Shown here one piece after another: positions 8,461 through 17,253 of a stretch of DNA of 64,000 bases. Every line of letters begins with the position of its first letter. Within the stretch, counting starts at the first letter, position 1. The notes beneath the pieces are model-generated. The model was not told the origin of the DNA, did no database searches, and worked only from the letters and a program-made list of their open reading frames with translations. The position numbers were made by a program, and so were the translations under genes. Source of the stretch: Flavobacterium sp. ALD4 (GTDB lineage: Bacteria; Bacteroidota; Bacteroidia; Flavobacteriales; Flavobacteriaceae); assembly GCF_002836475.1 (NCBI RefSeq), contig NZ_PJBJ01000022.1:1-64000 (forward strand), written 5' to 3'.

Positions 8461-8742
8461 CTAAATAGGTTCTTCCGCAGTGGTTGGGTCGATAGTTGCA
8501 AATACCTGACTGACGGAATTCGCAGGAAACCCACCTAGTTTAGCGTGCTCACGAATCATCTGTTCGTTAGGGGCAATGTAGGTACAATAGATTTTATTGT
8601 CAGTCACTTGGCTTGTGACCCATTGGACTTGTGCACCAACGTTACTAAGTGCGCCCATTGAAGTTTGCGCAATATCTTTTAGCTGATTAGAAGTTAGTTT
8701 TCCTGCGCCTGGCATTTCTCTTTCAATTATATATTTAGGCAT
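8461..8742 (-). CDS. DUF4242 family small protein
   Basis: A 93-residue protein of the DUF4242 type, a ferredoxin-like fold annotated as nickel-binding in some databases. It has the N-terminal PKYIIEREMPGAG segment, the central VQWVTSQVTDNKIYC stretch, and the closing EHAKLGGFPANSVSQV segment with a conserved His. It has no signal peptide, so it is cytosolic. It stands alone on the minus strand. The biochemical role is unknown; the family assignment is fairly secure. Confidence 0.85.
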   Translation of the reverse strand: MPKYIIEREMPGAGKLTSNQLKDIAQTSMGALSNVGAQVQWVTSQVTDNKIYCTYIAPNEQMIREHAKLGGFPANSVSQVFATIDPTTAEEPI

Positions 8743-9121
8743 GATATTGTGTTATTAATCTCCTACTCTTATGGCTTTTCGGTAAGGCCCCGTTTTTTTT
8801 AGTGGTAGCTGGTTTCCACTTTTTTTGTGTTTTATTCCAAGAATAAAATTAGTCACCCCAGTAAATCAGATTTCCTTATAAATTTTTTGTAAAAACCTAA
8901 TTCAAATTTTAATAAGCTTACTTGATTTTTTCACTCTTGTCGATCAGTTTAAATAACTGATTATTAATGCGTTATTGTAAAATTAGTAAAATAAATCGAT
9001 ATTATGAAGAGATAAAATGCATTTAACTAAACAGCTAATTCCGCAAGGGAAAACCCAAAAAAAATATTTATCTTTGCCGCACAACCCAGTTGCTAATTAG
9101 CAGCTCACACAACTACACTAC
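8743..9121. other. Divergent intergenic region
   Basis: About 380 bp between the divergent DUF4242 and PurM-like genes. An inverted repeat ATCAGTT-N5-AACTGAT lies at 8943-8961, about 110 bp upstream of the plus-strand -7 element, and might be an operator. Nothing else was recognised. Confidence 0.45.
9069..9076 (+). promoter_or_regulatory. Bacteroidota -7 element for PurM-like gene
   Basis: TATCTTTG is an exact TAnnTTTG match, 45 bp upstream of the ATG. Confidence 0.6.
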
Positions 9122-10300
9122 ATGAGTTCAGATTCTAGTAAACGATATGCACTACGCGGAGTTTCAGCAGCCAAAGAAGACGTGCATAACGCCATCAAAA
9201 ACATTGACAAAGGATTGTTTCCTCAGGCGTTTTGTAAAATAGTCCCGGATTACTTAACCCAAGACGAAGACTATTGCCTAATCATGCATGCGGACGGGGC
9301 AGGAACCAAATCTTCTTTGGCCTATATGTATTGGAGAGAAACCGGAGATATTTCCGTTTGGAAAGGGATCGCTCAAGATGCTTTGATCATGAATATCGAT
9401 GATTTATTGTGTGTAGGTGCGACTGATAATATTTTGCTTTCCTCCACAATCGGAAGAAATAAAAATTTGATTACAGGTGAAGTTTTGTCAGCTATAATCA
9501 ACGGAACCGAAGAACTGATAAAAGAACTAGATTCCTTTGGTGTGACTATTCATTCAACTGGCGGGGAAACGGCTGATGTGGGTGATATTGTTCGTACCAT
9601 TATTGTAGATTCTACCGTAACAGCGCGTATGAAACGTTCTAAAGTGATTGACAATGCCAATATTAAAGCAGGGGATGTAATCGTAGGTTTGGCTTCTTTT
9701 GGTCAGGCAACTTATGAAAAAAGCTATAATGGGGGAATGGGTAGCAACGGACTTACATCTGCTCGTCATGATGTTTTTGAGAAATATTTGGCGACCAAAT
9801 ACCCGGAAAGTTATGATGCTGCCGTTCCAGAAGATTTGATTTATTCAGGACAGGTGAAACTGACGGATGCCGTAGAAAATTCTCCAATTGATGCGGGACA
9901 GTTAGTGCTTTCGCCAACCAGAACCTATGCGCCAATAATCAAGAAAATTTTAGACAAATACAGTTCTGATGCCATTCACGGAATGGTACATTGCAGTGGG
10001 GGAGCCCAGACTAAGATTTTGCATTTTGTGGAAAATCTACACATTATAAAAGACAATTTATTTCCTGTGCCACCTTTATTTCAATTGATCCAAGAGCAGT
10101 CTAAAACAGATTGGAAAGAAATGTACCAAGTTTTCAATTGTGGACACCGTATGGAATTGTACGTTCCTGAAGCAGTTGCCCTGGATATTATTGCTATTTC
10201 AAAATCATTCAACGTCGATGCACAAATCGTAGGAAGGGTAGAAGCAGCAGATGCTAAAAAATTGACAATCACCAGCGAATACGGAACTTTCCAATATTAA
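9122..10300 (+). CDS. PurM-like AIR synthase family protein
   Basis: A 392-residue member of the PurM/AIR synthase superfamily. The phosphate-binding motif HADGAGTKSS replaces the usual TDGVGTK of PurM. DALIMNIDDLLCVGA and STGGETADVGD match conserved active-site blocks, and HGMVHCSGGAQTKIL matches the C-terminal domain. Canonical PurM closes the FGAM ring to AIR in purine synthesis. This longer Bacteroidota form may be that enzyme or a paralogue acting on a related substrate. No other pur genes are adjacent, so the pathway role is inferred from homology alone. A structured element lies directly downstream. Confidence 0.85.
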   Translation: MSSDSSKRYALRGVSAAKEDVHNAIKNIDKGLFPQAFCKIVPDYLTQDEDYCLIMHADGAGTKSSLAYMYWRETGDISVWKGIAQDALIMNIDDLLCVGATDNILLSSTIGRNKNLITGEVLSAIINGTEELIKELDSFGVTIHSTGGETADVGDIVRTIIVDSTVTARMKRSKVIDNANIKAGDVIVGLASFGQATYEKSYNGGMGSNGLTSARHDVFEKYLATKYPESYDAAVPEDLIYSGQVKLTDAVENSPIDAGQLVLSPTRTYAPIIKKILDKYSSDAIHGMVHCSGGAQTKILHFVENLHIIKDNLFPVPPLFQLIQEQSKTDWKEMYQVFNCGHRMELYVPEAVALDIIAISKSFNVDAQIVGRVEAADAKKLTITSEYGTFQY

Positions 10301-10310
10301 TATAATTAGG

Positions 10311-10391
10311 AGCTCATCCCGCTGTACACTATATCTGTTTTGGTCTCGTAAATAGACGAGACCACAACAGGATGCCGTTTCCATCGGGGCT
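10311..10391. ncRNA. Structured intergenic element, possible flavobacterial RNA motif
   Basis: A central hairpin at 10335-10370 has 14 of 15 base pairs (CTGTTTTGGTCTCGT with ACGAGACCACAACAG) around a 6-nt loop. It is enclosed by an outer stem in which AGC plus CCCG (10311-10321) pairs with CGGG plus GCT (10385-10391). There is no T run, so it is not a simple terminator. The flanks resemble an element I recall as common between flavobacterial genes, and it should be compared with the Flavo-1 RNA family. The downstream gene starts 15 nt after it. Confidence 0.5.
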
Positions 10392-10405
10392 AAAAACACA
10401 ATGAT

Positions 10406-10762
10406 ATGTACGAATTGATTTTTTGGAAATATTTAGAAGACGTTTATTTAAACCATCAAGAAGTGTATGAATCACTCGATGGGGAAACCGCAATTGAAGG
10501 TCTGGAAGAACTTCCTGTTCAAGTAGTTTTGAATAGAATTGCTTCCGTATTTTCAAAATGGGAAAAAGTAGACGAGAACAGTTGGAAAAACAATAGTGGA
10601 CCAGGTGCTTTTCAAGTACTAACGACTCCGCAAAGTATTCAGATTGATTGCTATGGTACCGAAGGTAAAACAATGGATCTTTTAGTAAGCGTTATGGAAG
10701 AGTACAAATGTCCGCTTTACGACCCACAAGTTCCCATGCGTTACGATGAGATGAGTGAATAG
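10406..10762 (+). CDS. Small acidic protein of unknown function
   Basis: A 118-residue soluble acidic protein with no signal peptide and no motif I recognise. Codon use and the MYELIFWKY start look genuine. A competing ATG 5 nt upstream (10401) is out of frame and soon reaches a stop. The gene follows the PurM-like gene and is separated from it by the structured element at 10311-10391. It may be cotranscribed with PurM-like or controlled by that element. Function unknown. Confidence 0.7.
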   Translation: MYELIFWKYLEDVYLNHQEVYESLDGETAIEGLEELPVQVVLNRIASVFSKWEKVDENSWKNNSGPGAFQVLTTPQSIQIDCYGTEGKTMDLLVSVMEEYKCPLYDPQVPMRYDEMSE

Positions 10763-10947
10763 ATTCATAAATGCTGTTTTTAGTTTAGAATCTGCGTTTT
10801 GACAGACAGTTTTCATAAATTACTAGAGCGATTTGTCATTATGACGAAGCAGGTCTTCTTCATGCATTCAGTTCGCTGAGTCTCCTTTGTCGGACACGAG
10901 GGTTTTATCCGAAAAGGCGTGCAATGATAAAAAAAAACAATTTTTAA

Positions 10948-10961
10948 GTGTCAATTGACAC
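10948..10961. promoter_or_regulatory. Perfect 14-bp palindrome, possible operator
   Basis: GTGTCAATTGACAC lies 22 bp upstream of the acetyltransferase ATG. It could bind a dimeric repressor, but no regulator gene is next to it. Confidence 0.35.
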
Positions 10962-10983
10962 CTAGAATAGTCACGAAAATACA

Positions 10984-11598
10984 ATGGCTGCAGCTTTCAA
11001 TTTCTCACAGCATATACTCCTAGAAGACGAACGCGTTGAGCTTCGTCCGCTTCAACATAGCGATGTGGAGCATTTATTGGAAATTTCTCTCAACGAACCG
11101 GAGACTTGGGAGTACTCCTTAGTAAAGGCAAATGGAAAAGAAAACCTGATCAATTATATTCACTTGGCTGTAGCAGCAAGAGATACTAAAACTCAATTCC
11201 CTTTTATAGTTTTCGATAAGCAATCTGGTAAATATGCTGGAAGCACTCGTTTTTATGATATCAATCTTGAATTTAAAACACTTCTATTAGGCTTTACTTG
11301 GTACGGGAAACAGTTTCGCGGTACTGGGTTAAATAAACACTGCAAATTTTTAGTATTACAATTTGCGTTCGAAACTCTTGGGATGGAACGTGTGGAATTC
11401 CGCGCTGACAATAATAATAAGAGAAGCATAGCCGCGATGAAAAGTATCGGTTGTAAGGAAGAAGGGGTATTGCGAAATCATATGCCGACAGCTAATATCA
11501 ATTTACGGCGTGATACCATTATTTTAAGCATTCTTAGGGAGGAATGGTTCGGGAATATTAAGCAACACCTTGTTTCAATTATGAAGGAATCGAGCTAA
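10984..11598 (+). CDS. GNAT family N-acetyltransferase (RimJ/RimL-like)
   Basis: A 204-residue GNAT protein of the RimJ/RimL/SpeG-like class. The start LEDERVELRPLQHSDVEHL is typical. The acetyl-CoA binding region is around WYGKQFRGTGLNKHCK (near residue 105-120; canonical Q/RxxGxG/A is here RGTGLN). The AxxNxxSxxxxxxxGF-like block is DNNNKRSIAAMKSIGCKEEG. It acetylates an amine on an unidentified substrate. The stop codon is only 2 bp from the stop of the convergent PAS protein gene, with no terminator between them, so the transcripts probably overlap. Confidence 0.88.
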   Translation: MAAAFNFSQHILLEDERVELRPLQHSDVEHLLEISLNEPETWEYSLVKANGKENLINYIHLAVAARDTKTQFPFIVFDKQSGKYAGSTRFYDINLEFKTLLLGFTWYGKQFRGTGLNKHCKFLVLQFAFETLGMERVEFRADNNNKRSIAAMKSIGCKEEGVLRNHMPTANINLRRDTIILSILREEWFGNIKQHLVSIMKESS

Positions 11599-11600
11599 AT

Positions 11601-13463
11601 TTATTTCTTCGTGTCTTCTTCTTTATCTTCTTCTTCGGGGACTTCTTTATCTTCTTCTTCTATTTCGTCTTCCTTGTTCTCTGTTTTTCTAAAACCGATT
11701 AATTTTCTGTATTTTTTTTCTGTTTTCTTTAATTCGTACTCTAATTGTTTGTATTTGCTAATATCTCTTATGGTAACCACCGCTGCAACTACATGACTGT
11801 CTTGGTCTATTAAAGGCCTGCCGCTAATAAGTACTCGTTTTTTCTCGCGTTTAACAGAGTCCCAAAGCACAACATCAACATCATCCGTTACCTCCCCGTT
11901 CAATGCGCGTTCCATTGGTAAATTTTGAGAGGGGAAAACGGTTTTTTCATCTGGAAAATAAAGTTCAAAATGATCTGTGAAATTGGGAGATATTGCATCA
12001 TCCTCTTCAACTCCAAATATTTCATTGGCTACATAATTGACTAAAACTATTTTTTTATCAGAATTAGCAACGATCACGCCTTCGCTTATATTCTCTAAAA
12101 TCAATCGCAATTTCTCTTCGTTTTCATAGAGTTCGTTAATCGCTTGTTGTTGCTCTTTTTCTAATTTTGCCAGTTCCGTAATATCACGGGCAACGGCATA
12201 CATCAATCCAGTGGCTGGTTCGGCTATGGCAGACCAAACGAGCCATTTAATGGAGCCGTCTTTGCAGACCCATCTATTTTTAAACTCAAGTATTTGCAAG
12301 TCTTCTCGGATCGTCTCAATTTCCTTTTGGGTACTTTCCTTATCATCAGGATGCACAAAATCGAGGAAGGGATGTTTTAATAACTCCTCTTCAGCATATC
12401 CTAATATCTTAAGCATCGCAGGATTTATTTTTTCGAATTTTTCTCTTGAAGCAATGATCATGCTATCTAATGAGATATTGAAAAAATTATCGGCTGCTTT
12501 TAATGATTTTTCATTTTCAACTAATTTGGTTACATCGCTGGCTACAGCATACAATAACCCAGTTTTTACATCAGGGTAGGTCGACCACTGAATCCATTTG
12601 ATAGATCCGTCTTTGCCGACGTACCTGTTCTTGAACTGTTTCGTGGTAGCTCCGGTTTCAAGTTTAACAACTTCACTTTCAGTGTTATTTTTATCTTCTG
12701 GATAGACAAAGTTGAGAAAGGGCTGATTTAATAGTTCCTCTTCAGTATATCCCAATATTTTGATAGCAGCCGGATTTACTTTAATGAAGTGTGTTGAGGT
12801 GGCAATGATCATCATTTCTGCCGACATATTAAAGAATTTATCAGATGCTGCTCTGGATTCTTCCATTTCTTTTCTTTCGGTAATATCGGTGGATATTCCT
12901 CCGATAGCATAAATTCTCCCCGTTGAATCATACAATGGGAATTTTACGGCTATGTAAGTATGCTTACCGTCTTTCTGCTGGATGGTTTCTTCTGTCTTTA
13001 ATTCACGTAGTTTTTTAACGACGTCAATGTCTGAGTTTCTGTAGGCATCAGCAACACTTTCCGGCAAAAAATCATGGTCTGTTTTTCCGATGATTGCATC
13101 ATTCGATATTTCAAATAAGTCACCAAATTGTTTATTAATCAAAAGATATTCTCCGTTTATTCTTTTTATAAAAATTGGATTGGATGTATTGTCAATAATA
13201 GATTGAAGTAATTGTCTGTTGTCGTACAGTAATTTTTGAGACATTGTTTTAGATCTCAATTGCGAATTGATAATAAAGTAGACAACAATTAATAAAATGA
13301 TGGATAACACAAATAAAGAAATCTCTACCCAATCCAATATCGAATCCATCGTTTTGTCTCTTTTTTTGTCAAGCCGTGAAATAAAAATCCACCCTGAAGC
13401 AATCACTACCAGAACATTTATGACAAATCCGAAAAAGACTTTTTTTTCAAATGATATTTTCAT
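11601..13463 (-). CDS. Membrane protein with four PAS domains and no kinase
   Basis: A 620-residue protein with two N-terminal transmembrane segments (about 9-29 and 45-66). Four PAS/PAC modules follow, at roughly 85-200, 205-320, 325-440 and 450-585, each ending with a DITE/DIS-type PAC signature. PAS2 and PAS3 are near duplicates (KILGY.EEELL..PFL.FV.P.DK). Where a histidine kinase should begin, there is only a short coiled coil (YELKKTEKKYRKLIGF) and an acidic Glu/Asp/Lys tail. No HisKA, HATPase, GGDEF or EAL domain is present. It probably senses redox or ligands and signals through a partner protein, or it is a kinase that lost its output domain. The stop is intact and no kinase remnant lies downstream. 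Confidence 0.85.
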   Translation of the reverse strand: MKISFEKKVFFGFVINVLVVIASGWIFISRLDKKRDKTMDSILDWVEISLFVLSIILLIVVYFIINSQLRSKTMSQKLLYDNRQLLQSIIDNTSNPIFIKRINGEYLLINKQFGDLFEISNDAIIGKTDHDFLPESVADAYRNSDIDVVKKLRELKTEETIQQKDGKHTYIAVKFPLYDSTGRIYAIGGISTDITERKEMEESRAASDKFFNMSAEMMIIATSTHFIKVNPAAIKILGYTEEELLNQPFLNFVYPEDKNNTESEVVKLETGATTKQFKNRYVGKDGSIKWIQWSTYPDVKTGLLYAVASDVTKLVENEKSLKAADNFFNISLDSMIIASREKFEKINPAMLKILGYAEEELLKHPFLDFVHPDDKESTQKEIETIREDLQILEFKNRWVCKDGSIKWLVWSAIAEPATGLMYAVARDITELAKLEKEQQQAINELYENEEKLRLILENISEGVIVANSDKKIVLVNYVANEIFGVEEDDAISPNFTDHFELYFPDEKTVFPSQNLPMERALNGEVTDDVDVVLWDSVKREKKRVLISGRPLIDQDSHVVAAVVTIRDISKYKQLEYELKKTEKKYRKLIGFRKTENKEDEIEEEDKEVPEEEDKEEDTKK

Positions 13464-13732
13464 GAACTAACATTTTAATTTGATTTAGAAAAGCTCGATA
13501 AGGACAGAGTTACATACTTATTAGTATGAAAGTTAGTGAATTATATCCAGTTTAGTATCTCAAAATTATTTTTTTTAGATTGAAATACCTCATGAAAAGG
13601 AGATACGGTGGATTTGTAGCACTGCAAATTAGTTCGTAATTTTTAGTAGACTTGCGTTTATTTTTAGCAATAAAAACGGAAAGTCATTCGAGACATATAA
13701 TTATTTTAAAATTAGGGTACGGTAGTTTGCCT
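13464..13732. other. AT-rich intergenic region
   Basis: About 270 bp with no ORF or strong hairpin. It should hold the promoter of the PAS protein gene, but no exact TAnnTTTG match was found. Confidence 0.4.
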
Positions 13733-15622
13733 TTACTTGTTTTCAAATTTCATCAAGTTTAGGCTCAATAAAATGACAACCAAAGTGACACCAACATCTG
13801 CAGCAATAGCGAAAACCAGATTGCTGTATCCCAAAAATGCCAATGCAATAAAAATTAGTTTTACGGCGATGGCTCCTATAGTATTAGTTTTTATTCTTAG
13901 CAATGTTTTTTTGCTGAGACGAATCAGAAACGGGATGAGGGAAAGCTTGTCGTTCATCAGGGCAATATTGGCGGTTTCAATTGCTGTATCGCTTCCGGCT
14001 GCTCCCATTGCAATCCCTACGGTACTCAATGCCAGTGCCGGCGCATCGTTTATACCGTCACCAACCATGGCCACGCTACCATATTCTTTTAAAAGAGTCG
14101 CCATTTTATCCGATTTGTTTTCCGGAAGTAAACCTCCATATACTTTTTTGATACCGATGGTATTGGCAACATAATGAGCTGCTTTTTCACTGTCCCCAGT
14201 TAGTATTATTAAATCGATATTAAGCGCTTGCAATTGCTTTACGGCGGCTATACTATCGGGTTTAATTTCGTCTGTCAAACCGATAATACCGGCTACACCT
14301 TGACCAAAACTAACTAAAACGCTTGTTTTACCCTGGGAAGCTAATTGTGCGACAATCTTTTCAGCTTCCTCGCTTACTTCGTGATATTCTCGAATGAATT
14401 CAAGTTTGCCTACAAAAACGGTTGCGTCCTCACAAATCAAACATCTTGCAGTGGCACCTTTTCCCATGATGCTTTTAAAAGCTTCTGCTTTGTGTGGTTC
14501 GAATCCTTCAGCTCTGCTTGCCGTGACAATGGCTTGCGCCAAGGGATGCTCCGAAAAAAGTTCGGTTCCTGCAGTACAGGCCAGCAGTTGTTTACGGCTG
14601 CTTCCATTTAGCGGAAAAACATCGGAAACGATTGGAGTTCCATAAGTGATGGTTCTGGTTTTGTCTAAGGCTATCGCTTTGATTTGAGCCATGGCTTCGA
14701 GGTATCTCCCTCCTTTCACCAGAGCTCCTTTTGCGGAAGCATTCCCTATCGCGGCATACATTGCAACAGGAGTGGAGATTACAAGTGCACAGGGACAAGC
14801 AATCACTAGCAGCGTAATGGCTTGTTTCAGCCATAAATCAAAATCTAGGTGCAGTATAAAAACCGGTATGGCAAAAACCAAAACTGCCATGGCGATTATG
14901 GTAGGGGTATAGAATTGTGAAAAACGCTGAATGAATTTTTGGGTATCACTTCTCGATGCTGCTGCTTCAAAAGTCAGGCGAATTATTTTTGCAAAGGTGG
15001 TGTCTATGGAAAGGGTAGTGGTTTCCATTTCAACGAAACTATCTTTGTTGAGTGTTCCCGCAAATAAAATATCACCAGGACGCTTGTCTTTTGGGATGGG
15101 TTCTCCGGTAATGGCCGCTTCATCAACGGTGGTTGCTCCTGAGATTATTTTTCCGTCCAATGGAATCATTTCACCGGGTTTTACCTGAATGATTGTGCCT
15201 ACGGCAACTTTGTTTACGGCAACATTTTTATTTTTCGATTTGACAAAAGCGGTTTTTGGGGCTATATTTACTAATTGGTCTAATGCTGATTTTGAGTTTT
15301 CAAGACCAATATTCTCCAATCGTTCACCCAAAACATAGAGTACAATCACGACGGCTGCTTCCGGGTATTCTCCCAAATAAAACGCAGCAACAACAGCAAT
15401 GGTCATCAATAAATTGATGCTGCTGAATTTAAGTTTGAAAATGGCTTTAATACCATTTAGCAAAACTTCGTGGCCAATGCCTATAATAAAAGCTGCGAAA
15501 ACAACCGGGGCATAAGGCATTGGGATGTGTAAGCCAATAATCGATAAAATTTCTAAAATGATAACAATTGTTACGGAGGAAAGCAGAAAAAGGAATTTGT
15601 TATCTTGTATGGGGAGTTTCAT
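13733..15622 (-). CDS. P1B-type heavy-metal ATPase with DKTR phosphorylation loop
   Basis: A 629-residue metal-exporting P-type ATPase of the Zn/Cd/Co (CadA/ZntA-like) group. It starts directly with membrane helices and has no N-terminal metal-binding domain. Visible motifs are AITGEPIP (actuator, about residue 170), CPC in the metal-binding helix (about 275), SEHPLAQA (nucleotide domain) and GDGINDAPAL (about 520). The phosphorylation loop reads DKTRTIT with Asp at residue 320, where nearly all P-type ATPases have DKTGT. The Arg codon AGA at 14654-14656 is one base from GGA (Gly). Metal specificity is inferred from the family. Confidence 0.92.
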   Translation of the reverse strand: MKLPIQDNKFLFLLSSVTIVIILEILSIIGLHIPMPYAPVVFAAFIIGIGHEVLLNGIKAIFKLKFSSINLLMTIAVVAAFYLGEYPEAAVVIVLYVLGERLENIGLENSKSALDQLVNIAPKTAFVKSKNKNVAVNKVAVGTIIQVKPGEMIPLDGKIISGATTVDEAAITGEPIPKDKRPGDILFAGTLNKDSFVEMETTTLSIDTTFAKIIRLTFEAAASRSDTQKFIQRFSQFYTPTIIAMAVLVFAIPVFILHLDFDLWLKQAITLLVIACPCALVISTPVAMYAAIGNASAKGALVKGGRYLEAMAQIKAIALDKTRTITYGTPIVSDVFPLNGSSRKQLLACTAGTELFSEHPLAQAIVTASRAEGFEPHKAEAFKSIMGKGATARCLICEDATVFVGKLEFIREYHEVSEEAEKIVAQLASQGKTSVLVSFGQGVAGIIGLTDEIKPDSIAAVKQLQALNIDLIILTGDSEKAAHYVANTIGIKKVYGGLLPENKSDKMATLLKEYGSVAMVGDGINDAPALALSTVGIAMGAAGSDTAIETANIALMNDKLSLIPFLIRLSKKTLLRIKTNTIGAIAVKLIFIALAFLGYSNLVFAIAADVGVTLVVILLSLNLMKFENK

Positions 15623-15798
15623 AAATAAATGGTTTGTCCTAACTGAATTTTAGTAATCCGCAATATCCGAACAGACCGTTTTATGGGTATGCTGGAAGTC
15701 TTTTTTCGTATTGGGGACATCAAGTCTCGTCAGCTGAATTAGCAGCTATGAAAACAGCTTCTTTAAACATTTTTTTTGCGTAGTACTTTTATCTAATG

Positions 15799-16929
15799 CT
15801 ATAGATTCATATCCGGATTTTCAATATCCACAGATAAGGAATCTTGTCGGTGCGGTTTGGGTGCGATTATTTTGATGGTGTTCATCTTTTTTATTTGGGA
15901 TATAGTTTCGATACAGTTATCGATCATTTCTTCGGTAGTGCGCTTTATATAATCACTCTTTTTAAATTGAAGTACATTCTTGTCCATGTCTTCGGCCGTC
16001 CATCCTCTGCTCCATCCTACGAAGCTGAAGGGAGGAAATACAAATCCCAAATCAGTAAAAAACCACATTAATTGACCTGCAACGGATTGGATATTGTCTT
16101 GACCGCCAGTAATAATAAAAGCAGCTACCTTGTTTTTAATTAAAATATTTTTGTTTAAGGTGATCTGATTTTGCACTGTGTTAAGTCGTTCTGCCATTTT
16201 ATAATACAAGGACGAAGCATTTCCCCATCTGATAGGAGTGGCCAGTAGAACGATATCAGCCCACAATACCATGTCGCGATACACCTGTGTCATACCGTCT
16301 TTGGCATCCATTTCGGTAATGCTGCAGGGCCAGGTGCAAGCATTCATATGTTGAGAATAATAACCTTCACAATGCCGAAAGTTTAACTGCCGTAGTTTAA
16401 TCATTTTTGTTTCTGCACCATATTTTTCAGTAGCATACGCTAAAGCCTTTTCAAGCGCATTTTCGGATGTGCTGAACCGCGCCAAATTATCATTCATATT
16501 AGTGGTAGAGATGCCTAATATGTTTAAAGAAGTTCCTGTAGTCTGGTATTTTAGATCAATTAAATCGGCTAAGTCACTTAAATCGTGTGTGGCTTTTATC
16601 GATTGAACGATAGGTTCCTCGCTAATTAGAATAACATCATCCTCTATTTTTATTTCGTAGACAGACTGCTGGTCTTTGTATCCCGGCGGTGCTTTACCCG
16701 TTTCGATATTGTACTCCCAACCATGCCACGGACAGGCAACAAAAGTGCCGCCGTGTTTTTTCTCAACACAGCCTAAACCAAGTGGGCCTCCTTTATGTAA
16801 ACAGGCATTGCCAATGGCAGTGACTTTTCCGTCGAAATGAAACAGAGCTACTTTTGAGTTTTTTACTTTCACTATCTTACTGCTACCTTCCGGTAGTTCA
16901 GAAAGCGATGCTACTTTTATGAAATCCAT
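15799..16929 (-). CDS. Rieske domain fused to flavodoxin-like NAD(P)H oxidoreductase
   Basis: A 376-residue fusion. Residues 1-105 form a Rieske [2Fe-2S] domain with ligands C43, H45 (CLHKGG), C66 and H69 (CPWHGW). Residues from about 130 to 340 resemble the NADPH-dependent FMN reductase/flavodoxin fold (LNILGIST..N, then WADIVLLATPIRWGNASSLYYK). The pairing suggests electron transfer between a flavin and an iron-sulfur centre in one chain. The substrate is unknown. I chose the ATG at 16929, because upstream extension to 16977 needs a TTG start and adds residues outside the Rieske domain. The gene is cytosolic and monocistronic. Confidence 0.88.
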   Translation of the reverse strand: MDFIKVASLSELPEGSSKIVKVKNSKVALFHFDGKVTAIGNACLHKGGPLGLGCVEKKHGGTFVACPWHGWEYNIETGKAPPGYKDQQSVYEIKIEDDVILISEEPIVQSIKATHDLSDLADLIDLKYQTTGTSLNILGISTTNMNDNLARFSTSENALEKALAYATEKYGAETKMIKLRQLNFRHCEGYYSQHMNACTWPCSITEMDAKDGMTQVYRDMVLWADIVLLATPIRWGNASSLYYKMAERLNTVQNQITLNKNILIKNKVAAFIITGGQDNIQSVAGQLMWFFTDLGFVFPPFSFVGWSRGWTAEDMDKNVLQFKKSDYIKRTTEEMIDNCIETISQIKKMNTIKIIAPKPHRQDSLSVDIENPDMNL

Positions 16930-17253
16930 TTTCGAATAATTTAATGTTTGAAACAAAAAATCGGGTTGTGACGTCAATCCAACTCTTCAAGCGCTACTTT
17001 TAGAAGTTAATTGGTCATAGCTGTATTAGAAGTGGCGTTGAAGCTATTTTGACTTCTGGATGTTGGGGATTATAATAAGCTGAATGTTTTCAGCTTCATA
17101 AAGATAGCGAAAAAGCAATCAACTGCAAAATGGTTACAAGCGGCAGGTCTAGTCAGAATTCCTAATATTAAGAAGACATTGAAATTGATAAAAAAATAAA
17201 ACATAGCGCACTTTGTGAAAAACTTTGCGAACTTTGCATTAAAATAGAATCAG

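Noticed and set aside
8799..8826. AGTGG/CCACT hairpin followed by T7 on the plus strand
   Set aside because: It lies upstream of divergent genes, its stem is only 5-6 bp, and no transcript is expected to end there. Too weak to call.
17185..17250. ctttgtgaaa..ctttgcgaactttgc repeat as promoter of the gene at 17254
   Set aside because: The nearest -7-like octamer is GAACTTTG, which misses the first base of TAnnTTTG. It looks like a low-level sequence repeat.
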